Below the pieces are notes generated by a model. The model was not told where the DNA came from. It saw only the letters and a program-made list of their open reading frames with translations, and did not search any database. Below are positions 44,699 through 55,586 of a DNA stretch of 64,000 nucleotides, in pieces. The translations under genes and the position numbers were made by a program. Position 1 is the first letter of the stretch. Each line of letters opens with the position of its first letter. This DNA is from Limnanthes douglasii subsp. nivea (lineage: Eukaryota > Streptophyta > Magnoliopsida > Brassicales > Limnanthaceae). Location: NCBI GenBank assembly GCA_036936605.1, contig JAUPFV010000004.1, positions 183,166,807 to 183,230,806 on the forward strand, written 5' to 3'.

Positions 44699-44820
44699 TT
44701 CTTAGCCAATTACACATCTTGGGGCAGCGTTCCTCTTAACAAGAAATTCAGGATATCAGTCCTCCAGTCCCATCAAATTACATCTTGTTTTACAAAAACT
44801 TATTTTGCATACTTTCATTA

Positions 44821-45272
44821 CTATGACTTGGTTATAATAGAAGGACTCTCATGCAGTAAGATCCAAAGATATTCTTCACTGTATGCCACGGTTTCCAAAG
44901 AATTAGCAATTGTATTGTATCTTCGGCTGATATGTTCTACAATAACGTTCTCAAACAAAATAGTCAAATTTCGAAGGCCTCGAAGATATAAAATCAAATT
45001 GTCCTTTTTAGCTTTGGAAATTCTAACCACTTGATTTTATATTAACATGGAATTTTTTTCGAAAAGACTGACGTTGCCCCACAAATGCTCGCAAGCTGTA
45101 AACCAACCAATGCAACTTCATATTCAGCTTTGTTATTCGATGCATGAAAACCAAATTTAATGGCTTTAAATATTGCCTCCCCAGATATAGTAATCAGTTG
45201 AACTCCCACACTGCACTCTAGAATGTTAGCACCTCCATCCGTTCGAACCACCCGCATTGAACTCTTTGGCAA
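44821..45272 (-). pseudogene. Element F RNase H (archaeal-type) domain
   Basis: Minus strand: MRVVRTDGGANILECSVGV, AIKFGFHASNNKAEYEVALV, GLQLASICG (45272-45042), then after a break KKDNLILYLRGLRNLTILFE, VEHISRRYNTIANSLETVAY (45030-44821). The region between is shortened. It lies between the RT remnant and integrase. Confidence 0.78.
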
Positions 45273-45460
45273 GACCTCATTTTCAATCTCTTCGTCTGAT
45301 ATACTTGAATGAAACTCAACAAGAAAATCAGCTAAATTTTAGGCCTTGATAGCCGTCCAAGGTGCAAAATAATATCAAAATCTCCCAGCTGTATCGACCA
45401 TTTGGTCATCCTTCCAGAAATGTCAGGGCGTTGCATAACATTTTTCAATGGGAATGAATT

Positions 45461-46400
45461 TCAAACCTCAATAGTGTGAGCTTGAAAATGAGGGTGCATC
45501 TTCCAGGCAGCCACCACAAAATATGTTGCTCCAACATTTTTGAATCCAAAGGGCATAACCCTATAACAATCCAAGCATCGGTCCGTGATGAAGGTGGTTC
45601 TCTCTTGATCCTTTGGATCCATTAGAATTTGATTATACCCTGCAAAGGCATCGATAAAAGATAAAATTTTATTTCCTGAAGTAAAATCAATCAATTGGTC
45701 TATTCGAGGAACTGGAAATGGATCTTTAGGACAAACTCGATATAAATCTGTGAAGTCGACGCACATCCTCATTTTTCCATTCTTTTTTTTAACCACCACT
45801 AGGTTTTTTGTCCATAAGCGATATTATAACTCTCTTATATGTCCAACCCTTGACAAACGATTCCACCTCAGCAACAATAGCCTATTCTTTCTCAAAAGAG
45901 AAAACACATCTTTTGTGTATAACAGGTTTAACCTTCGGATTAATTGCTAGACTATAACATATCACCTCGATCAGAACTCCACATCTTCTCTTTTCTAGGG
46001 AAAACATCCAAATTATGAAATAAAAACTCCAACAACTGTTAACGTAAAGCTAGGGTCAGTAAAGTTTCTATTCGAAGTATTTTTCCATTACGAAAAGCAT
46101 ACTCTTCTATACTTTCACTTACTGGTTAAAGAATCTCGGGTTTCCTTTGAATCATTAATCCATTCCTCAACATCTAAGGTTAACCCTCTCAATTGTTATT
46201 CAGTTATTTTATCACCACTACCTGACTCTCCAATTTGAAGAGCTATGGCATAACATTCTCTGAAAACTTTCTGATCAATTCAGACAGCCCCCACGAAGTC
46301 TCCGATGACATATTTCAAGCACTGGTGGACTGTAGATACAACTGTATACATCCTCGAAAGCCAAGATCTCCCGAAAATGGCATTATAGTTAGTCGGACAA
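45461..46400 (-). pseudogene. Element F pre-RT and RT, catalytic core deleted
   Basis: Pre-RT linker with stops, then 45799-45461: VVKKKNGKMRMCVDFTDLYR, VCPKDPFPVPRIDQLIDF, GNKILSFIDAFAGYNQILMD, CYRVMPFGFKNVGATY. The frame then jumps directly to VVAAWKMHPHFQAHTIEV, the end of the first RNase H. Compared with G, about 600 bp holding the YIDD box and thumb is missing, with the break near 45520-45537. Confidence 0.8.
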
Positions 46401-46816
46401 TCCACCACCATTAATAAAACCTGAACCTTCTTTCTAAAAGGTCCATTTCCAAAACATACCTCCCCTTAGAATTCCCCAATTACATGATCCGTCACTCCTG
46501 TGAATCTAATTATAGTGCGGTCTGACCGAGAAATCCGACAGTTTCTCTTAATGACTACAACATCTTCATGAGGACCGACAGTTTCTCTTAAATCATCCTC
46601 ATTGAAAAGAATATAAGGGGTATCCTTCTTTCCATACAAATGAGTAGACATTCATCCTTCAATCTGAGTAGCTAAACTCACCGCATGCCTCTTTCTAGAG
46701 CTATAGGTGTTTCCAGTCATCGTATCTCTTCCAAAGATGGCCAAGGATTCAAAGTACTCGCACAAACTTTGAACTCGACCTTGTTTCAATAGCTCATCCA
46801 CCGCTATCAAAATTAA
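46401..46816 (-). pseudogene. Element F protease region, active site deleted
   Basis: Minus strand: GNTYSSRKRHAVSLATQIE, STHLYGKKDTPYILFNEDD, ETVGPHEDVVVI, then directly RISRSDRTIIRFTGV. The stretch with the D-T-G active site found between these blocks in A and G is absent. A 17-bp copy of nearby sequence sits at the junction (46535-46551 and 46575-46591). Confidence 0.75.
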
Positions 46817-48485
46817 TCAATCTGGTTCTGCATCTAAATATTGCGACGCAAAATCGAAATCATCAATCTTAGAATCTAGAATCATCAAATTTTCTATCTG
46901 TAAATTTGGATTTGCTGCATGAGAAGTCGATGCAACAGGGGCCTCGTATATATTGTTTTGCCCATTTACATGGGCCAATAGCTTGCCATTTTCAATTAAA
47001 GCTTGCACCTTCTTCTTTAAAGAGATGTAGTCTACAGTATCATGTCCGATATCGTTATGATATTTACAAAATCTGTTATTACGCTCTTCCCTTGACCTAT
47101 TTATCAGAGTAGGGTTTTTAAAACTCATATATCTCTTTGCCTTTTCATACATTGCAACACCATTTTCAGTTAAATCAGCATAGTACTCAGGCCTTATCCA
47201 CTGATTGGGCATTGGTCTCTAAAACTGATATCGTATAGCTTGAGTTGCATACCCTCCAGTTCGAGGAGGTAAATTATTGTTGTTCCTTAGACACTATGAT
47301 TATGCTGAGTTTGAAGAATGCCCTTGATTGTTTGGAATATGTCCTCAACTCTTCTGACTAGTCATAACCACTCCTCAAAATCTATTTGAATATTCTACCT
47401 TAATTTGATCCTCCACTTAATCCATCAACACTCCAAAGGTTAAAGCTCTTCGTTTCGTTGTTTCATTCGTTAAATATCTTGGTAACAATCATTATCGAAG
47501 GCTGTCATTGCTACCAACTCCTCACAATTATCCAAACCAGCTTTGGTTAACACAAATTGCTTAATATCTTCATCTTTTCTCCCACTTCTTATTTGGACTG
47601 TATTATTGTGTCTCCATTTTCCCGAATCTCTTTACTTCCACAAATTGTCTTCGGAATGCTGTATAAAAATCTCTAAAATTGGAAATGGATCCTTTTGGAA
47701 TCCTATTATACCACTTCAAAGTTGTTCATTTACATATTTGAGAGAAAGCCCTACACACCTACCTATCATCGTCCTCGAAATTCATCATGCAGTTTTTAAA
47801 TTTGTCGATGTGGTCATCAAGATCTTGCATCCCATCAAACTTTTCAACCTTAGAGATATCAAACCGCTTTGGAAGAATGATGAACCTTATCTCAGCTGTC
47901 AAAGGATAATTTCTCCAGTCGATTCTTTGTACATATTGATTATCATTTACAGTTCCTATAATAGCATATAAGTTTCGAGCATCCATCTCTGTATACTGAT
48001 TTGATGTGTTCCCTTCACACCATTCTACTTCTTTCAAATAACGTGGAACATTCTCATTTTTTGTTCTATATTCTCTTCGTGATTTACGAGGCCGACCTTT
48101 TTCCTTTTTCGAGGAACCGTGGTACCTCTTGAATTCTGATCCTGAACTATTTAACTCATTGTCACTTGACCTAACATATCTTTGTTTATCTTTTTTCTCT
48201 TTTCGTGAAGTATAACGCTCTTTCTTAGATTCGAAATATGTTTTCTTCTTCTCACTTCAAACTTTGCGAGTTGCGCAAGAACGATCAAATTGGTTATCTA
48301 CATCATGTTTATCATTCATCTGCCTTACTTCATATTTCAACCTAGGCGATTGAATATCCTGCTCTCTTTTATCATATTTCTCATATAAAGTTGTGATCTT
48401 ATCTAATGACAGGTTCATTCGCATTTCAATATCCGATTGATAGATGTAGCTATCAACAAGAATATCGTAGCTATTTAATTTTATT
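46817..48485 (-). pseudogene. Element F gag, degenerate
   Basis: Minus strand: start near 48485; a charged N-terminus (SYIYQSDIEMRMNLSLDK, EVRQMNDKH); SLTAEIRFIILPKRFDISK, VEKFDGMQDLDDHIDKFKN, WYNRIPKGSISNFRDFYTAF, FRRQF (48037-47640); then from 47212 MPNQWIRPEYYADLTENGVA, a zinc-binding element FCKYHNDIGHDTVDYISLKK and KKKVQALIENGKLLAHV. This is the best preserved Gag C-terminal region of the family. Confidence 0.78.
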
Positions 48486-48502
48486 CATAGATGGGTAATC
48501 TA

Positions 48503-49104
48503 TGTAAGAAATATTTTTTGGACTTTTTATCTAACTTATTAAACCATGAAGTTAACAGATCATGTAATAATGCGGAATAAATATTTACAGGATGTAGACA
48601 TTTTTTTATCTTCAAATTCCGAACTTGCAGTAGATGACAATCAAAACTCAATGATTGATTATGAAGGAAAAACCAATCTGTGTTTTTTTTTTAAAAAAAA
48701 AATTCTCTTTGTATTTGATATCGTCCTATTCTAAAAGTGAAACTCACCTTTATGTATAAAACTGAAGTGAGAAAATGGTTCTTCCCATTTAACTATCTAT
48801 AACTTCCAGACAGTTACTTAATGAAGACCAGACCTTATTAAATTGCCACCCTTAGGGACCATAACCCGATATTATTTTGTTTTTAAAAATAACCCCAAAA
48901 CTTTACGTTTTGCTTAAGTTGTTTATTTCTGAATCCAATCATTCACAATATTTAGAATTAAACTTGGTATCTATACAATTACCTCTATGAAACATATTTT
49001 ATCTACTAGTTTGTCCTTTTCTTTATGATTACTTTTATTGGACTAGTATTAACGATAGTCCGATACATCGATAAAACATGTGACTCAATGGAGAAATCCC
49101 AACA
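48503..49104 (-). repeat. Copia 3' LTR, preceded by polypurine tract
   Basis: On minus it begins TGTTGGGATTTCTCC and ends TTTCTTACA. The purine-rich CCAAGTGGGAGAT (minus, from 49117) adjoins it. It lacks about 46 bp present in the 5' LTR (near 55048-55095), between AGATGA repeats. Confidence 0.9.
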
Positions 49105-49539
49105 ATCTCCCACTTGGATCATCATATGTTACTATAAGATGCATTCACTTAATGAACATTCTTAATTTCTGTAGTCACATAGATAACCTTAACAATCCCG
49201 TAAATGACCATTAATGATATAGGGCTAAAGTCATCATCAATGCATTTCAAGTCACAAATAGATGCATCAGTAATCACGATATCGCAACAATAAACTACAT
49301 GGATCTATCATGGTGCATAGCATAAGAATAATATAAAATATAATCTTACATATTTATTCTTAACTGGTCCTACTTGGAGGTCTAGTTACAGCAGAGTACG
49401 AATAATCAAAGATAAGAGCACACTAAAAACTTATATATAAATATGTTTGCATTAATGACCTTAAGTTTGCGACTATCATAATACAAACAAATTTAATAGC
49501 TTAATACAAACTCCCACTAAAACTAACAATCATATAAGT

Positions 49540-51110
49540 ACACAACACCCATGTTAATGTTGTGTTCAATAGAAGCTTTAGGAACTAATGCCTTCGTAAG
49601 AGGATCTGCTAACATCGAGTTTGTCCCCACATGTGCTCCACACTGATTTAACCACTCTTTACTCTCTCTTTAATAGACCGAAACTTGATATCTACATGTT
49701 TGGACTTAACCGAGCTCCTGATACTGTTTGAATACTAAACCGTCGAGTTATTGTCACAATATAATCTAAGGGGTCTTTCTATCCTCTATATGATTCGCAA
49801 TCTCGTGACAAAAGTTTGCAGGCAAAGCGCCTGATTGGATGCCTCGAAACAAACAACAAATTCCGCAGCCACATTGGAAGATGAAATGAGTGTTTGTTTA
49901 ACACTTTTCCATGAAAGTGCACCTCCCGCTGAAAGGAATATAGTGTCTGAGGTTGAACGACGAGAATCCTCACATCCAGCAAAATCTGAGTCGGTATACC
50001 TATGACCTCCAGTTTATCCGACTTCTTATATCTTAACCTATGATGTTTTATTTGTTGCAAATACCGGAGAACTCTTTTGACTGTTTTTCAGTGTTTCATC
50101 CCCGGATTACTTACGTATCTCCCTAACACACCCACCATAAAAGAAATATATGGTCGTGTACAAACTTGAGCAAACATCAGACTTCCAATAACTAAAGCAT
50201 ATGGAACCTTTTGCATTTTCTCAATCTCAAGTTTTGTATTTGGGCATTTCTTAAAGATAAACGTTTCACCTTTTGATATAGGGGTTTCCTTTCCTTTGCT
50301 GTTTCCATCCCGTAACATTGTAACATACTTTCAATATACACAAAATTCTATGAGATCGATTCCTATGGAATTTGAATTCCTAACACAAATGATGCATCAC
50401 CAAGATCTTTCATATCGAATTTGTCCGAAAGAAATTTCTTCGTCGTATGTAAAAATTACTTATCGTTTGTGGCCAATAATATGCCATCAACATACAACAC
50501 TAAAAATATGAATTTACTCCCACTGAACTTTTGATACACACAATCCCCCACCGAATTTATCTCGAAACCAAATGAGACAATAACTTCAAGAAATTTGTGA
50601 TACCATTGTCGAGACGTTTGATCGAGACCATAAATAGATTTCTTTAGTTTGCATACCGTCGACTTTGGATCACCAGAGACAAAGTTTTCAGGTTGCAACA
50701 TATAGATCGTTTCCTCAATGTTTTTATAAAAAATTGCTCTTTACATCCATTTGATGGAGTTCAAGGTCGAAGTGTGCAACTAATGCCATGATTGTCCGAA
50801 ATGAATCATTCAATAAAACTGGAGAGAAGGTTTCTTTAAAGTTAATCCCTTCACGTTGAGTAAAAGCCTTAGCTACAAGTCGCGCTTTATGCCTCTCCAC
50901 ATTACCCTTAAAATCCCGTTTGGTTTTAAAAATTCATTTACAACCAATCGGCTTCTTTCCTTCAGGTAATGGAACAAGCTCTCATACCGTTTTATCTTGC
51001 ATTGATTTAAACTCTTCGTTAATTTCTTTAATCCATAACTGAGAATAAGAACTTTTCATGGCTTCACAAACACTTAAAGGATCATTTTCTGTTGAACCAT
51101 AAAATTTTCA
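49540..51110 (-). pseudogene. Copia reverse transcriptase and RNase H
   Basis: Minus strand: start of RT near 51110 with RAVTCEAM-like linker, GCKWIFKTKRDFKG-type block in frame pieces, VRTMALVAHFDLELHQMD (about 50770), PENFVSGDPKSTVCKLKKSI, YGLDQTSRQWYHKF, and FLVLYVDGILLATNDK (50540-50456), where the second catalytic Asp of YVDD is Gly. Then KMQKVPYALVIGSLMFAQVC (50200) and RNase H blocks (SRRSTS, GGALSWKSVKQ in another frame near 49900). The end is near 49540 with VSVEHMWGQ-type sequence. Confidence 0.78.
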
Positions 51111-52800
51111 TGTTCTTGAAGATACACTATATAGTCTGAAGATATAGCGCTCTTTATCTAGTAGATCTATGCAAAGGCATAATTTATTCATTTTGCACTT
51201 GAACTTCTTGAGGAGGTAGAGTTTGTTCTTCTTGAACAACTTCATTTTGCTATATTGGAACAAATTCATTTTGTTCAATTTGGACAACATCCATAGGAAG
51301 AAGATTAACATCATCTTGAGTATCTATATGTTCTAACAAATCTGAAGTGATGATTGGTCTCCTAAATACCATATCATCATGTGATACCAAAGTATCATTG
51401 TTTGAACCTTCATGAATATCTACCGATTCTTCCCCAAAATGAATGTTTGTTACTAAATTCTTCCTCTTAAACTCTATATCCTCAAAGAATTTCGTTGTAC
51501 CCGTCTCAAATATTCTTTGTGGAAGGATCATAAAACTTAGAACCCCTATTGTGCTCGGGATATCCGATGAAATAACTACTAACCGTTTGGAGTCCAATTT
51601 ATTTTCATTCGGCCTATAAGGATTCGCTTCATCTGAACATCCCCAAACATGTAAATGTTTTAAACTAGGTTTACGCCCAGTCCAAAGTTCATACGGTGTC
51701 TTAGTAGTTGCTTTCGTCGGAATTCTATTAAGTAGGTAGGTCGCACATTTTATTGCTTCTCCTAAGAGTGATATAGGTAATGTTGAATGACTAATCATAA
51801 TTCTTACCATATCCTTCAATGTAAGGTTTCGTATCTCAGATACTCCATTCATGTTGGGCGAACCCGCCATCGTATACTGAGAGACTACCCACACTATCCT
51901 AGGAACTTTGCAACCGGTCCATGACGTTGTTCACCTGAACCATCATATCTCCCATAGTATTCACCACCACGGTCTGATCTTACGAACTTAATGTCTTTAC
52001 CAAGTTTTTTTTCAACCTCGCTCTTAAAGAATTTGAAATTTTCAATGACTTCTGATTTTTCGTGAATAAGATATAGATACCATATCATGAAAAGTCGTTA
52101 AGGAAAGATACAAAATATCGTTGTTCGTTCCATGATGCTGTTGGGAACGGACCGCAAATATCTGTATGTATCAAATCCAAGACCCATTTCTCTCTTTATG
52201 CATCTAATCGTTTCACTTTGGTTTGTTTTTCTTTTATACATTCAACGCAAATGTTGAAGTCCGAAAAATCCAGTTCATTTAATAAACCTTCTGAAACAAG
52301 CTTTTCAATTACATCTCTAGAAATGTGACCTAATTGCTTGTGCCAAAGTTTTGCTGAATTTGCCATTTTACAATTTAGTTTTCCAGGTACATCTACATTC
52401 ATTATCTCTTTGTGATCCTCTATAGTATCCAATAAATACAAGTTATCATTTACTATTAACTTTCCAGTACCAACAACATTACCATGTAAATAAAGACATA
52501 AACTTTTATTTCCAAATAGACAAGAATAACTTAATTTGTCCAACAACGGAAAGGAAATTAGGTTCCTTCTAAAAGAAGGTACATACAATACGTATTTTAA
52601 ATACAAAAAATGTCCACTGGTAAGCAACAAACGAAAATCACAAATAGAGTCAACTAAACACGAACTGCCATCAGCTGTATAGATGGATGTTTCACCATCA
52701 CTCAAGGTTCGGTTTCTTATCATATCTTGCAAAGAAATAAAAACATGAGTTGTTGCTGCTGTATCAACCCACCAAGTATTTCTCAGCACTAAAACTAAAT
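51111..52800 (-). pseudogene. Copia protease and integrase
   Basis: 52789: NTWWVDTAATTHV, the protease active site with DTA where D-S/T-G is usual, and LYVPSFRRNLIS. Then the pre-integrase zinc finger LWHKQLGHISRDVIEKLVSE with CVECIKEKQTK (52340-52196). Integrase core: HTDICGP (Asp 1), FVRSDRGGEYYGRY (Asp 2, 51980), SPNMNGVSEIRNLTLKDM (Glu, 51870), then the GKGI-type C-terminal region TPYELWTGRKPSLKHLHVWG and an acidic linker to 51250. Frameshifts at about 51895 and 52090. Confidence 0.82.
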
Positions 52801-52829
52801 TGAGAACAGACCATAGAAGTGAAAATACC

Positions 52830-53610
52830 TTTGGCTTTCATCATAGCCCTCCATTTTTCACATTCTTTCTTAAAGTGCCCCGGTTTCTTACAATGGAAGT
52901 AACACCCTTTACCAGACGTACCCTTATGCTTCTTTTATCCCGAACCGGATGCATGTGCATCTGAACCTTCATACTTTCTCTTAATTCTCTTATCCACTTG
53001 AGCTTTCACCATTTTCACTTTTGGATGTTCTTGCTTCATCTTTTCCTCTTCTTGCGTTGCCTGAGAGATGAGCTCGTTAAGAGTCTATTTCTCGCGCTGA
53101 CAGTTATAAGAAGTTTCGAAGTTCTTATACTGAGGAAGGAAAGAGTGAAAAACAAAGCTTACCACAACATCTTCCGGAAGGTCAATCTTAAGTGCTTTCA
53201 ATTTGGAAGAGATGTTTGACATTTCCAAGATGTGCTCACGAACAGTTGATATGCCACGATATTTCATAGAGGCTAGCTTAATAAGCAGCGTCTTAATCTC
53301 TACTTTATCGTTCTTGGCAAAACATTTCTCTACCTCTTCGAGAAACATTTTCGCATTGGTGATCTCAGGTGGAACTGCACCACATAATGCTAATGGAATT
53401 GTTTGTTTCATGATCCTTAGACTTATCATGTTCGACTTTTTGCAAGCCTCTGACTTTTTCTTCTCCGTGTGAGAACTGTCATCAGTCAGAGGTTTAGGTT
53501 CATCGACCCTTAATGCTAAGTCGTAATCATGGCACATCACGTGCAACAACATATCCTCTTTCGACAGCTCAAAATTGGTCCCATTAAGTATGGGTGCCTT
53601 TTTGCCTTCC
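52830..53610 (-). pseudogene. Copia gag with zinc knuckle
   Basis: Minus strand: PILNGTNFELSKEDMLLHVM and CHDYDLALRVDEP (53595-53480), ISLRIMKQTIPLALCGAVPP, KMFLEEVEKCFAKNDKVEIK, LIKLASMKYRGISTVREHIL, SKLKALKIDLPEDVVVSFVF, a UBN2-type Gag. The zinc knuckle is near 52910-52865: CYFHCKKPGHFKKEC, with three residues between the first two Cys instead of two. Gag packages element RNA (family knowledge). Confidence 0.82.
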
Positions 53611-54223
53611 AGTTTTTAGAGATACGAATTTGCTAACATAATAAACAACAAACAACAAATAGCCAAAAACATCACTTAACATATAATCTCCATAGTATTT
53701 AACAAATAAACATAGCATAATAAAACATACTCTTACAACATCAATAAGATACCTTTGGGCAAGCATATTAATTTGTATGTGTATGAGTTTGAGCATAATT
53801 AATGTTGATCCTACTAATTGAATTAAGTAAGAAAATATTTCTTTGGGCCGATTTCCCTAGGTCAATTTACTTAATAACCAGTTCACAAATAATTATCTTG
53901 TGTCTAAGATTAACTATGTCAAATCTTAAACTTCCTTTCGGCCGATTAAAGTTTGCATACTTGTCAATCAAAGACTTGTCAAAAGTCTAAAATAATTAAA
54001 TCACCAATAGGGATCACTTTGGAAATATTTTGGATCATTAATTATTTATCTGAATTCGGACAACTTAAAACATACTAATTAATTTAGAAAATACTATACG
54101 ATTACCTATTCACTTTAGATCCAAACTATTTTGTAGTCATTTTATAAACTTAATGGGATTAAATTTATATCTTAAATTTATTATATTATAATATATCTTT
54201 AATTATATAGTATAATATAGTAC

Positions 54224-54291
<68 letters not shown>

Positions 54292-54915
54292 GCTAATAGT
54301 TTGATAGTTATCCAACGTGGAATTCGTGTAACTAAAGTCTTAAATATAGACACCACCTCACACGTAAACCAATTGTTCGCATCTTTAATTACTCACATCT
54401 TGAAGATGACGACAGTTATAATTACTTTACAACTTGCACGTTTATTTACGAGAAACATACATTCAAATAACAATATATTTATTTCACTATATTAACTGCT
54501 TTTTCGGTGCATGTCCTCGTTAACTGCTTTTGCAGTTTATTTAGTTTTACTTTATGAATAAAATATATGTATGAAACTACTGCAATCTTTTATTATTATT
54601 TCTAGGCTCTTTAAAAGCTTTCATACAGATGAACATGATGTGATCCTTTCGTTTTTAATTCACAACATATATGATTTTCCACAATAAATCTCATGCTATT
54701 AAATGTTTCATATATAGATTCATATAAAACCTAACTCAAGCAAGGATTTGCTACGATTTGCCGACTTAATATGCTTAAACTATCTTGAATATTTATAATT
54801 ATTTCCTTCTAAAATCTGAAACTAAAATCTAAACATGCTTTGTTGATAGATAAACATTTTTAGTTTCATAAATCATAATTTCATAATCTACAAATTTAAG
54901 AACTTAACTTCATGG
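53611..54915. other. Copia leader, long and AT-rich, with an (AT)n run
   Basis: No gene is seen between PBS and gag. An AT dinucleotide run occupies about 54227-54299. The length (about 1.3 kb) is large for a copia leader and may include an insertion or expanded repeat. Confidence 0.5.
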
Positions 54916-54930
54916 TGGCTTTGATACCAC
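54916..54930 (-). other. Copia primer binding site
   Basis: TGGTATCAAAGCCAC on the minus strand adjoins the 5' LTR. It matches, with one change, the TGGTATCAGAGC used with initiator methionine tRNA in plant copia elements. Confidence 0.85.
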
Positions 54931-54931
54931 T

Positions 54932-55581
54932 TGTAAGAAATACTTTTCGGATTTCTCATCTAACTTATTAAACCATGAAGTTAACACATCTTGTAATAAT
55001 GCGGAATAAATACTTACAGGATGTAGACATTTTTTTATCTTCAGATTCCGAAATTGCAGTAGATGATCTTTGAATCATTTGCTAGGTTATGATCTTCTAA
55101 GAGATGACAACCAAAACCCAATGATTGATTATGAAGGAAAAACAAATCTGTTTTTCTTAAATACCTTTTTTCTCTTTGTATTTAATACCGTCCCATTCTA
55201 AAAGTGAAACTCACCTTTATATATAAAACTGAAGTGAGAAAACGGTTCTTCCCATTTAACTATACGTAACTTCCAGACAATTACTTAATAAAGACCGGTC
55301 CTTATTAAATTGTCACCCTTAAGGACCATAACCCGGTATAATTTTGTTTTACAAAATAACCCCAAAACTTTACGTTTTACTTAAGTTGTTTATTTGCGTG
55401 AATCCAATCCTTCACAATATTCAGAATTAAACCTGGTATCTATACAATTACCTTCATTATACATACTTTATCTACAAGTCCGTTGCTTTCTTTATGATTA
55501 TTTTTATTAGACTAATATTAACGATAGTCTTATACATCGATAAAATATGTGACGGTACAACTCAATGGAGAAATTCCAATA
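54932..55581 (-). repeat. Copia 5' LTR
   Basis: 650 bp. It aligns with 48503-49104 apart from the extra 46 bp noted there and scattered substitutions. On plus it begins TGTAAGAAAT; the other end has decayed to TCCAATA. Confidence 0.9.
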
Positions 55582-55586
55582 ATCTA

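Larger units (their letters stand above)
39574..48502 (-). mobile_element. Element F: Tat-lineage Ty3/gypsy retrotransposon, 5' LTR missing
   Basis: On the minus strand: gag, protease, RT remnant, RNase H, integrase, tandem repeat, an extra gene in the opposite sense, polypurine tract and 3' LTR. Same family and order as A and G. The gag start (ATG near 48485) is followed upstream, within 18 bp, by the copia element. No PBS or LTR of this family is recognisable beyond that element, so the 5' end is lost. Internal deletions removed the protease active site and the RT catalytic core. Confidence 0.82.
48503..55581 (-). mobile_element. Ty1/copia retrotransposon with both LTRs, inactive
   Basis: LTRs at 54932-55581 (5' on minus) and 48503-49104 (3'). 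Exact target duplication ATCTA at 48498-48502 and 55582-55586. PBS, gag, protease, integrase, RT, RNase H order on the minus strand, which is the copia order. Frameshifts and an altered RT active site (YVDG) make it inactive. About 1.3 kb lies between PBS and gag. Confidence 0.93.

Noticed and set aside
54301..54495. 64-codon plus-strand frame in the copia leader
   Set aside because: Opposite to the element, next to an AT run, no domain.
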